From assembly GCA_038137215.1 (NCBI GenBank), contig JAYQBG010000005.1:1-64000 (forward strand): DNA of 64,000 nt, written 5' to 3'. Below the pieces are notes generated by a model that was not told the origin of the DNA, did no database searches, and saw nothing but the letters and a program-made list of their open reading frames with translations. The stretch's first letter is position 1; each line of letters begins with the position of its first letter. The stretch comes from JABJAG01 sp038137215. GTDB taxonomy: Bacteria > Pseudomonadota > Alphaproteobacteria > UBA6615. The position numbers were made by a program, and so were the translations under genes. Of the stretch, positions 41,770 to 51,047 are shown piece by piece.

Positions 41770-42779
41770 CATCGACCGATGTGAAACCGGGAAACCCGGT
41801 GCAGGTTCAGTTCGACGACAACGCGCTGTTGACTGCGCTTTTCGGCAATCACGATGAGCATTTGGTACAGATCGAGCGGCTGCTCGATGTGACCCTGCGC
41901 TATCGTGGCAACCAGCTTGAAATCCAGGGACCCGAAGCCTCGCGCGACATCGCCGACCGGGCGATCGGCAGCCTCTATTCCCGACTGAAGAAGGGCGAGG
42001 AGGTCGGCCCCGGAGAGGTGCAGGCCGCCGTCCGCATGGCCGCCAGTGATGATCTGGACGATGCCAAGATTGCGATCCGGACCCGCAAGCGGACGATCAA
42101 TCCGCGCTCGCCCGTCCAGGCCCGTTATCTGGAGGCGCTCTCGCGCGCGGATCTCACATTCGGGCTCGGACCTGCCGGCACGGGCAAAACCTATCTGGCC
42201 GTGGCCATGGCGGTCTCGGACCTGATCCAGGGCAAGGTGGACCGCCTGATCCTGTCGCGTCCGGCCGTCGAAGCCGGTGAGCGCCTGGGCTTCCTGCCCG
42301 GCGATCTGCAGGACAAGATCGACCCCTATCTGCGGCCGCTCTATGACGCGCTCTACGACATGTTGCCCGGCGAACAGGTGGCCAGCCGTCTGGAAAGCGG
42401 CGAGATCGAGGTCGCGCCGCTGGCCTTCATGCGGGGCCGGACCCTTTCGCGCGCCTTCATCATTCTCGATGAAGCGCAGAACACCTCGGCCATGCAGATG
42501 AAGATGTTTCTCACGCGGCTGGGTGAAGGTTCGCGGATGGCGATCACCGGAGATATGAGCCAGATCGACCTCCCGAGCGGGACCCGCTCCGGGCTGGGCG
42601 ATGCACTGGATGTGCTCAACAGTGTCAACGGCGTCGAGATCGTGCGCTTCGGCGAAAACGATGTGGTCCGGCACGCCATGGTGACCCGGATCGTCACCGC
42701 CTACAATGCGCGCGACAAGAAGCGCCGGGTCGTGAGCGGCGAGGACGAGTCTGGTTCGGCACGGGATGACGACCGTTGA
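41766..42779 (+). CDS. phoH: PhoH-family ATPase
   Basis: PhoH-like P-loop protein of about 337 residues, related to helicase ATPases and thought to act in RNA metabolism with YbeY. Walker A is GPAGTGKTYLAVAMAV, the Walker B region is AFIILDEAQNTS, and MAITGDMSQIDLP is the conserved sensor stretch. TTG at 41766 overlaps the miaB stop as TTGA and is preceded by GAGAGG at eight bases. The gene ends in another TTGA overlap with ybeY. Despite the name, Pho control is not indicated here. Confidence 0.95.
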   Translation: MTSTDVKPGNPVQVQFDDNALLTALFGNHDEHLVQIERLLDVTLRYRGNQLEIQGPEASRDIADRAIGSLYSRLKKGEEVGPGEVQAAVRMAASDDLDDAKIAIRTRKRTINPRSPVQARYLEALSRADLTFGLGPAGTGKTYLAVAMAVSDLIQGKVDRLILSRPAVEAGERLGFLPGDLQDKIDPYLRPLYDALYDMLPGEQVASRLESGEIEVAPLAFMRGRTLSRAFIILDEAQNTSAMQMKMFLTRLGEGSRMAITGDMSQIDLPSGTRSGLGDALDVLNSVNGVEIVRFGENDVVRHAMVTRIVTAYNARDKKRRVVSGEDESGSARDDDR

Positions 42780-43270
42780 ATGTTCCGGCTGCCATCGACG
42801 TGGAAATCGCCGATGCGCGCTGGCACCGGCCCGATCTCGACCAGCTTGAAGATCTGGTGAGCCGGACAATTGTAGCTGCGCTCGCCGGTGGCGGATGCCA
42901 CGATCCGGTTGAGATCGGCGTGCGCCTTACCGATGACGCGGAGATCCGGATCCTCAACCGCGACTGGCGCGGCCAGGACAAGCCGACCAATGTGCTGTCC
43001 TTCGCGCTGGACGAAGAGGCACCCTCTGGCGTGCCGGTGACGCTGCTGGGCGATGTGGTGGTTGCGTTTGAAACCTGCCTGCGCGAGGCCGAAGAGGAAT
43101 CCAAGCCGCTGGCCGACCATCTTTGTCATCTTGTTGTCCATGGTACGCTGCATCTGTTGTCCTATGATCACGATGTGGCGGAAGACGCGGAAATCATGGA
43201 ATCCCTTGAGCGACGAATTCTGGCGGGTCTGGGGATACCCGACCCTTACGCCGACAGTGTGGCAGCGTAG
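42776..43270 (+). CDS. ybeY: Endoribonuclease YbeY
   Basis: Zinc-dependent single-strand endoribonuclease for 16S rRNA 3' maturation and ribosome quality control. The 164 residues contain the family motif H-G-x-L-H-L-x3-D-H as HLVVHGTLHLLSYDHD, with three metal His. The upstream ILNRDWRGQDKPTNVLSFALDEE is also diagnostic. TTG at 42776 overlaps the phoH stop by 4 bp. It sits in the conserved miaB-phoH-ybeY-corC-lnt order. Confidence 0.96.
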   Translation: MNVPAAIDVEIADARWHRPDLDQLEDLVSRTIVAALAGGGCHDPVEIGVRLTDDAEIRILNRDWRGQDKPTNVLSFALDEEAPSGVPVTLLGDVVVAFETCLREAEEESKPLADHLCHLVVHGTLHLLSYDHDVAEDAEIMESLERRILAGLGIPDPYADSVAA

Positions 43271-43276
43271 AAAACC

Positions 43277-44185
43277 ATGACCGACCTCCCCCGAAGCGAA
43301 ACCCCGAACCTGCCGCGCACCGAGACGCCGGCGACCGGAACCGGGCAGCCCTGGTGGCGGCGCCTGTTCGGCAGCCGGAATGGCGAGAATTCCGTGCGCG
43401 AGGCGATCGAGGTTCTGATCGAGGAGCCGGGCCCCGAATCGGCGGCGATCAATGCCGATGAGAGCGTGCTGATTGCCAATATCCTCAAGCTTCACAATGT
43501 GACCGCCGAGGATGTCATGGTGCCGCGGGTCGATATCATTGCCATCGACGAAACGGCGGAACTGCGCGCCGTCGCCGATCTGATGTCGGAAGCCGCCCAT
43601 TCGCGCCTCCCGGTCTATCACGAGCAACTCGATGAAGTTGTCGGCTTCGTCCACATGAAGGATGTTCTCGCCGCTCTGCGCGCGGCTCCGCATCAGCAGG
43701 TCCACGAACTCAAGCGTGAAATCCTGTTTGCCGCACCGTCAATTCGGGTGCTCGACCTGCTGCTCGAGATGCGTGCCCAGCGGACCCATATGGCCATCGT
43801 GGTCGATGAGTTCGGTGGGGTGGACGGGCTGGTCACGATCGAGGATCTCGTCGAGGAAATTGTCGGGGAGATCGAGGACGAGCATGACGAGGAAGGCCCG
43901 AATCTGAGCCGCAATCCGGACGGATCGATCCTGGCCGATGCCCGCGCCGAGATCGAGGAACTTGAGGAGCAGATCGGGGCCTTTGTGACCGTGGAAGAAC
44001 GCGAGGAATACGACACCCTGGGCGGGATCGTTTTCTCGATCATCGATCGGGTGCCGCGCCGCAGTGAGGTCGTGACCCACCCCTCGGGTGTCGAGTTCGA
44101 GGTCGTGGACGCCGATCCACGCCGGATCAAGCGGTTGCGGGTCCGCGATTTGCGCGAACCGGAAAGCCCGCCTGAATCCTCATGA
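43277..44185 (+). CDS. CorC/HlyC-type CBS-domain protein
   Basis: 302-residue soluble member of the hemolysin-C/CorC family, linked to magnesium and cobalt efflux or membrane-associated transport control. It has two CBS domains at about 74-190 (VTAEDVMVPRVDIIAIDETAE and a second starting LFAAPSIRVLDLLLEMR). The shared signature HMAIVVDEFGGVDGLVTIEDLVEEIVGEIEDEHD follows, then a C-terminal CorC_HlyC transporter-associated domain. There is no DUF21 membrane domain. It lies 6 bp after ybeY and 18 bp before lnt, clearly one operon. Confidence 0.92.
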   Translation: MTDLPRSETPNLPRTETPATGTGQPWWRRLFGSRNGENSVREAIEVLIEEPGPESAAINADESVLIANILKLHNVTAEDVMVPRVDIIAIDETAELRAVADLMSEAAHSRLPVYHEQLDEVVGFVHMKDVLAALRAAPHQQVHELKREILFAAPSIRVLDLLLEMRAQRTHMAIVVDEFGGVDGLVTIEDLVEEIVGEIEDEHDEEGPNLSRNPDGSILADARAEIEELEEQIGAFVTVEEREEYDTLGGIVFSIIDRVPRRSEVVTHPSGVEFEVVDADPRRIKRLRVRDLREPESPPESS

Positions 44186-44203
44186 CTGCAAAGTCCGTGC
44201 GCT

Positions 44204-45790
44204 GTGATTGCCACCTTCGCTGACCGGCTGCGCGGGCTGACCGGCTGGTCGCGGTTGCTCGCCGCGCTGGCCCTGGGCAGCCTTTCGGCTCTGGCCTTTC
44301 CACCCTTCCACGCCGTGCCGCTGCTCTGGATCGCACTCCCGGGTCTGGTCTGGCTTCTGGAAGGTATCGATACGGGCCCGCGCCCGTTCCTGCGCGCCTT
44401 GTTCACCGGCTTCTGGTTCGGCTTCGGACAGTACTTTGTCGCGCTGTACTGGATCGTCGAGCCGATGCTGGTCGATCCGGCCCGCACGGCCTGGATGACT
44501 CCCTTCGCCTGGCCCGGGCTGGCAGCGCTTCTGGCGGTGTTTACCGCGCTGGTCTGTGCTGCGCAGAGCTGGGGCAGGTTCGGCACGGCGGTCATTTCGC
44601 GGGTTGTGACGCTGGCGGGTCTCTGGACCCTGTTCGAAATGCTGCGCGGCAGCCTGTTCACAGGTTTTCCGTGGAATCTCACCGGCTATATCTGGGCCGG
44701 GCACGCCGCCGGCCTGCCGGTCTTGCAGGCCAGTGCGGTGCTGGGGGTTTTCGGCCTCGGGGCGGTGACGATCCTTGCGGCCGCCATGCCGGCGGTGCTC
44801 GCCACGCGCGAAATGGAAGCCGTCCGGCGCGGGGTGTTGGCCTTTGCCGTCGCCCTGCTCGTGCCCGGCCTGCTCTGGGTCGGCGGGGCATGGCGTCTGG
44901 CTGGTTCGGACGGGGCCGTGGTCGAAGATGTCCGATTGCGTATCGTCCAGGCCAATATCGCCCAGCGCGACAAGTGGCGCCCGGAATTGCGGCGCCGGCA
45001 TCTGGATACCTATATCGCCCTGAGCCGCAGCCCGGCCGGCGCGATGCCGACCCATGTGATCTGGCCGGAAACGGCCGTGCCGTTTCTGCTGGCCAATGAT
45101 GTCACGGCACGGACCGAGGCGGCGCGCGCGGTGCCGCCCGGCGGCGCGCTGGTGACCGGCAGTGTCCGCAGCGCGTTTGTCGGCGGGCAGCGCGCGTTGT
45201 TCAACGCGTTGCTGGTCATCGATGACAAGGCAGATGTGCTCAGTGTTTACGACAAGGCCCATCTGGTGCCTTTCGGGGAATACGTTCCCTTCCGCGATAT
45301 CCTGCCCGTGGACAAGGTCGTACCCGGGCAGGGCGATTTCACGCCGGGCCCCGGCCCGCAAACCCTCGCGATTGATGGTCTGCCCGCCTTCAGTGCCCTG
45401 ATCTGCTATGAGGCGATTTTCCCCGCTGCTGTTGTGCCTGACACGCCCACATCACAACGCCCGACCTGGCTGCTCAATCTGACAAACGATGCCTGGTTTG
45501 GAAATTTTGCAGGACCGCGTCAGCATTTTGCGATCGCGACTACCCGGGCGGTGGAAGAGGGTATGCCCATGGTGCGTGCCGCCAACACCGGAATTTCAGC
45601 CGTTGTGGATCCCTATGGCCGGGTTCAGGCCCGGCTGGGATCGAATGTCAGGGGAATTGTCGATGCAGAGCTGCCCGCAGCCCTCGAACCGACGCTGTTT
45701 TCGCGCTGGGGCAATCTGATTCCGTTGAACCTCGGATTCGCCTTTGTCTTTGTGGCCATGATGCTGCGCCGCCGCCGGGATACCGCTTGA
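44204..45790 (+). CDS. lnt: Apolipoprotein N-acyltransferase Lnt
   Basis: Final step of lipoprotein maturation, adding the third acyl chain at the inner membrane. The 528 residues have six or more N-terminal membrane segments and a periplasmic nitrilase domain with the catalytic triad: Glu in VIWPETAVPF, Lys in YDKAHLVPFGEYVPF and Cys in LICYEAIFP. GTG 44204 is the chosen start; no strong ribosome site is visible, and translation may be coupled to the corC-type gene 18 bp upstream. At least one lipoprotein substrate is encoded in the window (4759-5175). Confidence 0.95.
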   Translation: MIATFADRLRGLTGWSRLLAALALGSLSALAFPPFHAVPLLWIALPGLVWLLEGIDTGPRPFLRALFTGFWFGFGQYFVALYWIVEPMLVDPARTAWMTPFAWPGLAALLAVFTALVCAAQSWGRFGTAVISRVVTLAGLWTLFEMLRGSLFTGFPWNLTGYIWAGHAAGLPVLQASAVLGVFGLGAVTILAAAMPAVLATREMEAVRRGVLAFAVALLVPGLLWVGGAWRLAGSDGAVVEDVRLRIVQANIAQRDKWRPELRRRHLDTYIALSRSPAGAMPTHVIWPETAVPFLLANDVTARTEAARAVPPGGALVTGSVRSAFVGGQRALFNALLVIDDKADVLSVYDKAHLVPFGEYVPFRDILPVDKVVPGQGDFTPGPGPQTLAIDGLPAFSALICYEAIFPAAVVPDTPTSQRPTWLLNLTNDAWFGNFAGPRQHFAIATTRAVEEGMPMVRAANTGISAVVDPYGRVQARLGSNVRGIVDAELPAALEPTLFSRWGNLIPLNLGFAFVFVAMMLRRRRDTA

Positions 45791-45926
45791 CGCAACGGGG
45801 GTCATTCCTGCAAAACCGGGCCGCTCGCGTCATGGTGTTTGCCGGGCATCCAGATTAAGTCGATCCCGATCACAAGCGGTCGAGAAACCGCAGATATCCG
45901 TAACGATTGCAGGGGGGCAGAGTCCC

Positions 45927-47093
<1,167 letters not shown>

Positions 47094-47141
47094 GCCGTTC
47101 GCCCAACGTCACGGGACGGCGGGACTGTTCCGCCGCGATAG

Positions 47142-47864
47142 ATGACAAACAAGCCAGCGGATACGGATCCGCGTTTTCACGGCCGGCGCCGGGGACGCAA
47201 GCTGCGCCCCGGTCGCGAGCAGTTGCTGGAGACCGCTCTGCCGCGCGTTGCGATTGCTGCGCCGGATGATGGCGGCCTGGTCGATCCGCGTGTCTGGTTT
47301 TTCGGCGATCCGAGAGAGGTCTGGCTGGAGATCGGCTTCGGCGCCGGAGAGCATCTGGCCTGGCAGGCGGCCACCCATCCCGATATCGGGATGCTGGGTG
47401 CCGAGCCGTTTCTCAACGGGGTCGCGCGGCTGCTCAGCACCATCGAGGATGAGGGTCTTTCCAACATCCGCATCCTTCCCGACGATGTGCGACCGTTGCT
47501 CGCATCTCTGGAAGATGCGTCCCTGGGCCGGGCCTTCATCCTGTTTCCCGATCCCTGGCCGAAGGCGCGGCACCACAACCGGCGGATCGTCAATCCGGTC
47601 ATCCTCGATGAACTCGCGCGTGTTCTGGTCGATGACGCCGAACTGCGCGTTGCCACAGACGACCAGAGCTATCTGGTCTGGATGCTGCGACATTTGGAGG
47701 CGCACCCGGATTTTCTCTGGATGGCCGAGCGCGCTGAAGACTGGCAAACCCGCCCCGGGGACTGGCCGGGCACGCGCTACGAGAGCAAGAACCGCAGCGG
47801 CGGGCCGGGATCGACCTTTCTGCGGTATCGCCGCATCCCACGCGGAAAGGTCCGGGGCGGATGA
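47142..47864 (+). CDS. trmB: tRNA (guanine-N7-)-methyltransferase TrmB
   Basis: Methylates G46 in the variable loop of tRNAs using SAM. The 240 residues have a basic N-terminal stretch (GRRRGRKLRPGR), the SAM motif I as WLEIGFGAGEHL and AFILFPDPWPKARHHNRRIV, the TrmB signature. A C-terminal GTRYESKNRSGGPGSTFLRYRR also fits. It follows metK, which makes its cofactor, by 48 bp. A new promoter and leader begin right after it. Confidence 0.95.
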   Translation: MTNKPADTDPRFHGRRRGRKLRPGREQLLETALPRVAIAAPDDGGLVDPRVWFFGDPREVWLEIGFGAGEHLAWQAATHPDIGMLGAEPFLNGVARLLSTIEDEGLSNIRILPDDVRPLLASLEDASLGRAFILFPDPWPKARHHNRRIVNPVILDELARVLVDDAELRVATDDQSYLVWMLRHLEAHPDFLWMAERAEDWQTRPGDWPGTRYESKNRSGGPGSTFLRYRRIPRGKVRGG

Positions 47865-47871
47865 CAACCGC

Positions 47872-47899
47872 TTGCCTTTTCTGCGTTTTTCCCTATATT
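47872..47899 (+). promoter_or_regulatory. Promoter of the rimP-nusA-infB operon
   Basis: TTGCCT at 47872-47877 and TATATT at 47894-47899 are 16 bp apart, the clearest sigma70-type pair in the window. Transcription would start near 47906, leaving a leader of about 95 nt before rimP that contains the terminator-like hairpin at 47942-47975. Confidence 0.6.
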
Positions 47900-47941
47900 C
47901 CGCGTCAACAAGGCCCAACAGTCTGGTGACAGACAGTAAGG

Positions 47942-47975
47942 GGTGGCTCGGGTAAAAACCGGAGCCGCCTTTTTT
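47942..47975 (+). terminator. Terminator-like hairpin in the rimP leader (possible attenuator)
   Basis: GGTGGCTCGGG at 47942-47952 pairs with CCGGAGCCGCC at 47959-47969, with one mismatch and one G-T pair, around a TAAAAA loop. Six T follow at 47970-47975. It has the form of an intrinsic terminator but lies downstream of a good promoter and 24 bp before rimP. It could therefore attenuate the operon, whose second gene is nusA, a termination factor. It could also end trmB transcripts. Confidence 0.7.
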
Positions 47976-47998
47976 GTTACCTGCGTTTTGGAGACGGT

Positions 47999-48559
47999 TT
48001 GCCTGCGGGCGCCCGTCCGGAGTTGAGAGAAGACTTGAACCTCGTGAGCGAAAACGCGCGCACCGATCAGGTGGTGTCCATCATCGAGCCCTCGCTGGCC
48101 GATCTCGGATACGAACTCGTGCGGGTGCATTTCGGCGGCGGCCACAAGCCGCTGCTGCAGATCATGCTCGACCGGATCGACGGGGAAGAGATCGCGATTG
48201 ATGACTGCACGCTGGCGAGCCGGACGATATCGGCCCTGCTGGATGTGGCCGATCCGATCCCCGAGGCCTATGAGCTGGAAGTCGGCTCCCCCGGGATCGA
48301 CCGCCCGCTCACGCGCGCGAAGGATTTCGACAGCTTTGCCGGGTTCGAGGCGAAGGTCGAATTGAAACAGGCCGTGGACGGTCGCCGGCGTTTTCGCGGG
48401 CGGTTGCTGGGCCTGGATGAGGGCATGGTGCGCCTGGCCGATCCGGAATCGGAGGACGAAGAGATCGTCTTGCCGGTGTCCGACGTGGCAAAGGCCAAGC
48501 TCATGCTGACCGATGAACTGATTGCAGCGGTCCAGAAGGGCCGGATGAACGAAGGATAG
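47999..48559 (+). CDS. rimP: Ribosome maturation factor RimP
   Basis: Needed for maturation of the 30S subunit. The 186-residue version starts at TTG 47999 with GGAG five bases upstream; GTG 48044 or TTG 48035 are shorter options without a well-placed ribosome site. The protein has the N-terminal alpha/beta domain (EPSLADLGYELVRVHFGGG, DDCTLASRTISALLDVADPIPEAYELEVGSPGIDRPL, the family signature) and the C-terminal SH3-like domain from about 115. It leads the nusA-infB operon with 5 bp before nusA. Confidence 0.93.
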   Translation: MPAGARPELREDLNLVSENARTDQVVSIIEPSLADLGYELVRVHFGGGHKPLLQIMLDRIDGEEIAIDDCTLASRTISALLDVADPIPEAYELEVGSPGIDRPLTRAKDFDSFAGFEAKVELKQAVDGRRRFRGRLLGLDEGMVRLADPESEDEEIVLPVSDVAKAKLMLTDELIAAVQKGRMNEG

Positions 48560-48564
48560 AGAAC

Positions 48565-50292
48565 ATGGAGTCTGGTGGTCCCAGCCGTATCGAGATGCTC
48601 GCCGTCGCCGACGCTGTCGCGCGCGAAAAGGGCATCGAGCGCGAAGAAGTCATCACTGCGATGGAACAGGCCATTCAGAAGGCCGGGCGCAACAAATACG
48701 GCCCCGAACACGATATCCGTGCGGTGATCGACCGCGACGGCGGCCATATTTCGCTTGCCCGCTATCGCGAGGTGGTCGAGGAGGTCGAGGACGAGCATAT
48801 GCAGCTCACCCTCGAGCAGGCGCGGGCGGAAAAGCCCGATGCGGAAATCGGCGAGTTTCTGGTCGATGAGTTGCCGCCTATCGATTTTGGCCGGATTGCA
48901 GCCCAGACCGCCAAGCAGGTTATCGTGCAACGCGTACGCGATGCCGAGCGCGAGCGCCAGTACGAGGAATACAAGGACCGCACCGGCGAGGTCGTCAACG
49001 GCCTGGTCAAGCGGGTCGAATATGGCAATGTGACCGTCGATCTGGGCCGCGCCGAAGGCGTTATGCGCCGCGACGAAGCATTGCCCCGCGAGAACCAGCG
49101 TCCGGGCGACCGTATTCGTGCGTACATCTATGACGTACGGCGCGAGCAGCGCGGCCCGCAGATTTTCCTGACCCGTACGCGTCCGGAATTCATGCAGTCG
49201 CTGTTTGCGCAGGAGGTGCCGGAAATCTATGACGGCATCATCGAAATTCGCGCGGCGGCCCGTGATCCGGGGAGCCGGGCGAAAATCGCCGTGATTTCCA
49301 GGGACACCTCGATCGATCCGGTCGGCGCCTGCGTGGGTATGCGCGGATCGCGTGTCCAGGCTGTCGTCGGCGAGCTGCAAGGCGAGAAGATCGACATTAT
49401 CCCCTGGTCGCCCGATCCCGCGACCTTCGTGGTGAACGCGCTGGCCCCGGCCGAGGTCTCCAAGGTCGTGCTCGACGAGGACGCCAACAAGATCGAGGTG
49501 GTGGTGCCCGACGAACAGCTCTCGCTGGCCATCGGCCGCCGTGGCCAGAACGTGCGTCTGGCCTCCATGCTCTCGGGCTGGGATATCGACATCCTGACCG
49601 AGGAAGAGGAATCCCAGCGCCGTCAGGACGAGTTCAACTCCCGCAGCGAGATGTTCATCGAAGCGCTCGATGTAGAAGATGTGATTGCGCATCTGCTCGT
49701 GACGGAAGGGTTTGCCACGGTCGAGGAAGTGGCCTTCGTGCCCATGGAAGACCTGACGGTCATCGAAGGGTTTGACGAGGAAATCGGTGAGGAGCTGCAG
49801 GCCCGTGCCCAGGCCTGGCTCGAAGAGCGTGACGCGAAGCTGGACGTCGAGCGGAAGAAGCTCGGTGTCGAGGATTCGATGCTGGCCATTGCCGGGATCA
49901 CCCTCGACAAGTCGGTGCGCCTGGGACAGAACGGTGTCCGGACAGCCGAGGATCTGGCCGGTCTGATGCCGGACGAATATCGCTTCATCTTCATGGATCT
50001 CGAATCCGACGTGAAGCTGGATGATCTCTTCGACATGGCCGATCACGAGATTGGCCGCCTGGTGCGCCAGAGTCCGGTCACTGCGGAAGAAGCCAATCAG
50101 ATCATCATGGCCGCCCGCGTGGCTGTGTACGGTGACGACGTGATTGCGCCGGAGCCCGAGCCCGATCCCGACGCTGTCGAAGAAGAGGTGGTCGAAACAC
50201 CGGCCGATACCCGTTCGGCGGAACTGGCAACGGCCGAGGCGGTGTTTGCGCCGGCCGAGCCCGCGCCGGATGCGCCGGATGCCGGGCAATAG
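48565..50292 (+). CDS. nusA: Transcription termination/antitermination factor NusA
   Basis: RNA-polymerase-bound factor affecting pausing, termination and rRNA antitermination. The 575 residues comprise an N-terminal polymerase-binding domain (1-125), an S1 domain starting around GEVVNGLVKRVEYGNVTVDLGRAEG and two KH domains (VGACVGMRGSRVQAVVGEL; IGRRGQNVRLASML). Acidic C-terminal repeats hold helix-hairpin-helix-like segments (IAHLLVTEGFATVEEVAF). The last 60 residues are acidic and Ala/Pro-rich. A large open frame on the opposite strand here is a composition effect. Confidence 0.97.
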   Translation: MESGGPSRIEMLAVADAVAREKGIEREEVITAMEQAIQKAGRNKYGPEHDIRAVIDRDGGHISLARYREVVEEVEDEHMQLTLEQARAEKPDAEIGEFLVDELPPIDFGRIAAQTAKQVIVQRVRDAERERQYEEYKDRTGEVVNGLVKRVEYGNVTVDLGRAEGVMRRDEALPRENQRPGDRIRAYIYDVRREQRGPQIFLTRTRPEFMQSLFAQEVPEIYDGIIEIRAAARDPGSRAKIAVISRDTSIDPVGACVGMRGSRVQAVVGELQGEKIDIIPWSPDPATFVVNALAPAEVSKVVLDEDANKIEVVVPDEQLSLAIGRRGQNVRLASMLSGWDIDILTEEEESQRRQDEFNSRSEMFIEALDVEDVIAHLLVTEGFATVEEVAFVPMEDLTVIEGFDEEIGEELQARAQAWLEERDAKLDVERKKLGVEDSMLAIAGITLDKSVRLGQNGVRTAEDLAGLMPDEYRFIFMDLESDVKLDDLFDMADHEIGRLVRQSPVTAEEANQIIMAARVAVYGDDVIAPEPEPDPDAVEEEVVETPADTRSAELATAEAVFAPAEPAPDAPDAGQ

Positions 50293-50322
50293 CGCGTAGC
50301 GGAGAGAGAAACGGACACGGTG

Positions 50323-51042
50323 ATGACAGCCCAGACAGCCCGGCGCGAAGCCTCGCACCCCCGTCACCGGGAGGTGCCGGAACGGCGCTGCCTCGTGACC
50401 GGAGAGGTGCGTCCACGCGACGGGCTGATGCGATTTGTCGTCGGGCCGGACGATCTTGTGGTGCCCGATCTCGACAATCGGCTCCCGGGTCGCGGATTGT
50501 GGTTGATTGGACAGCGCGATATAGTCGCGCAGGCGTGTGACAAGCGCGCGTTTGCGCGCGGTGCGCGGCGTGCCGTGGCGCCGATGACAGGTCCGCAGGG
50601 CGAAACGCTCGAGGACTTCGTCGAGGCGGAACTGTTTCGCCGCGCCGCCAATGCGCTCACCCTCGCACGCAAGGCGGGTGCCTATGTGTCCGGGTTCGAG
50701 AAGGTGCGCAGCGCGCTTTCGGAACTGGCAGCGGGCGACGGTACGAAGGCGGATACGCGGGAGGCCGGTCAGGCCGCGCTTTTGTGCGCGCAGGATGCAG
50801 GATCCGATGGCCGCCAGAAGGTCGCCCAGTTGGCGGCGCATGTGAAGGATGTTGTGCGGATCGATGTGTTCGATGCCGCGACGCTGGGACAGGTTTCGGG
50901 TCGTGAACGTACGGTTCACGCGCTTGTTCTGCCCGGCGGTGCCGCGCGCCAGGTTCGGGATGCGGCAAACAGGTTGGCAGTCTATCGCGGCGATATCTCG
51001 CCGGCGGATGGGGCGGCCACCGATGTTGATGTGATGGAATAG
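50323..51042 (+). CDS. YlxR/DUF448 plus L7Ae-like RNA-binding protein
   Basis: About 239 residues combining two small RNA-binding modules. The N-terminal YlxR (DUF448) domain at about 20-95 has RRCLVTGEVRPRDGLMRFVVGPDD and PGRGLWL. The C-terminal L7Ae/YlxQ-like domain at about 105-210 has ANALTLARKAGAYVSGFEKVRSAL. In many bacteria these are separate genes ylxR and ylxQ between nusA and infB; alphaproteobacteria commonly have them fused. ATG 50323 is used; GTG 50320 is directly before it. Function is probably in RNA or ribosome metabolism but is not firmly known. Confidence 0.9.
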   Translation: MTAQTARREASHPRHREVPERRCLVTGEVRPRDGLMRFVVGPDDLVVPDLDNRLPGRGLWLIGQRDIVAQACDKRAFARGARRAVAPMTGPQGETLEDFVEAELFRRAANALTLARKAGAYVSGFEKVRSALSELAAGDGTKADTREAGQAALLCAQDAGSDGRQKVAQLAAHVKDVVRIDVFDAATLGQVSGRERTVHALVLPGGAARQVRDAANRLAVYRGDISPADGAATDVDVME

Positions 51043-51047
51043 AGATT

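Noticed and set aside
45791..45926. SAM riboswitch before metK
   Set aside because: I compared by eye with SAM-II, SAM-V and SAM/SAH core sequences and found no matching conserved blocks; a covariance-model search would settle it.
48268..50919. 883-codon open frame on the minus strand opposite rimP, nusA and the ylxR-type gene
   Set aside because: It exactly shadows strongly conserved genes; high GC with biased third positions leaves the antisense frame open. Its translation is low-complexity His/Arg/Asp-rich with no domain.
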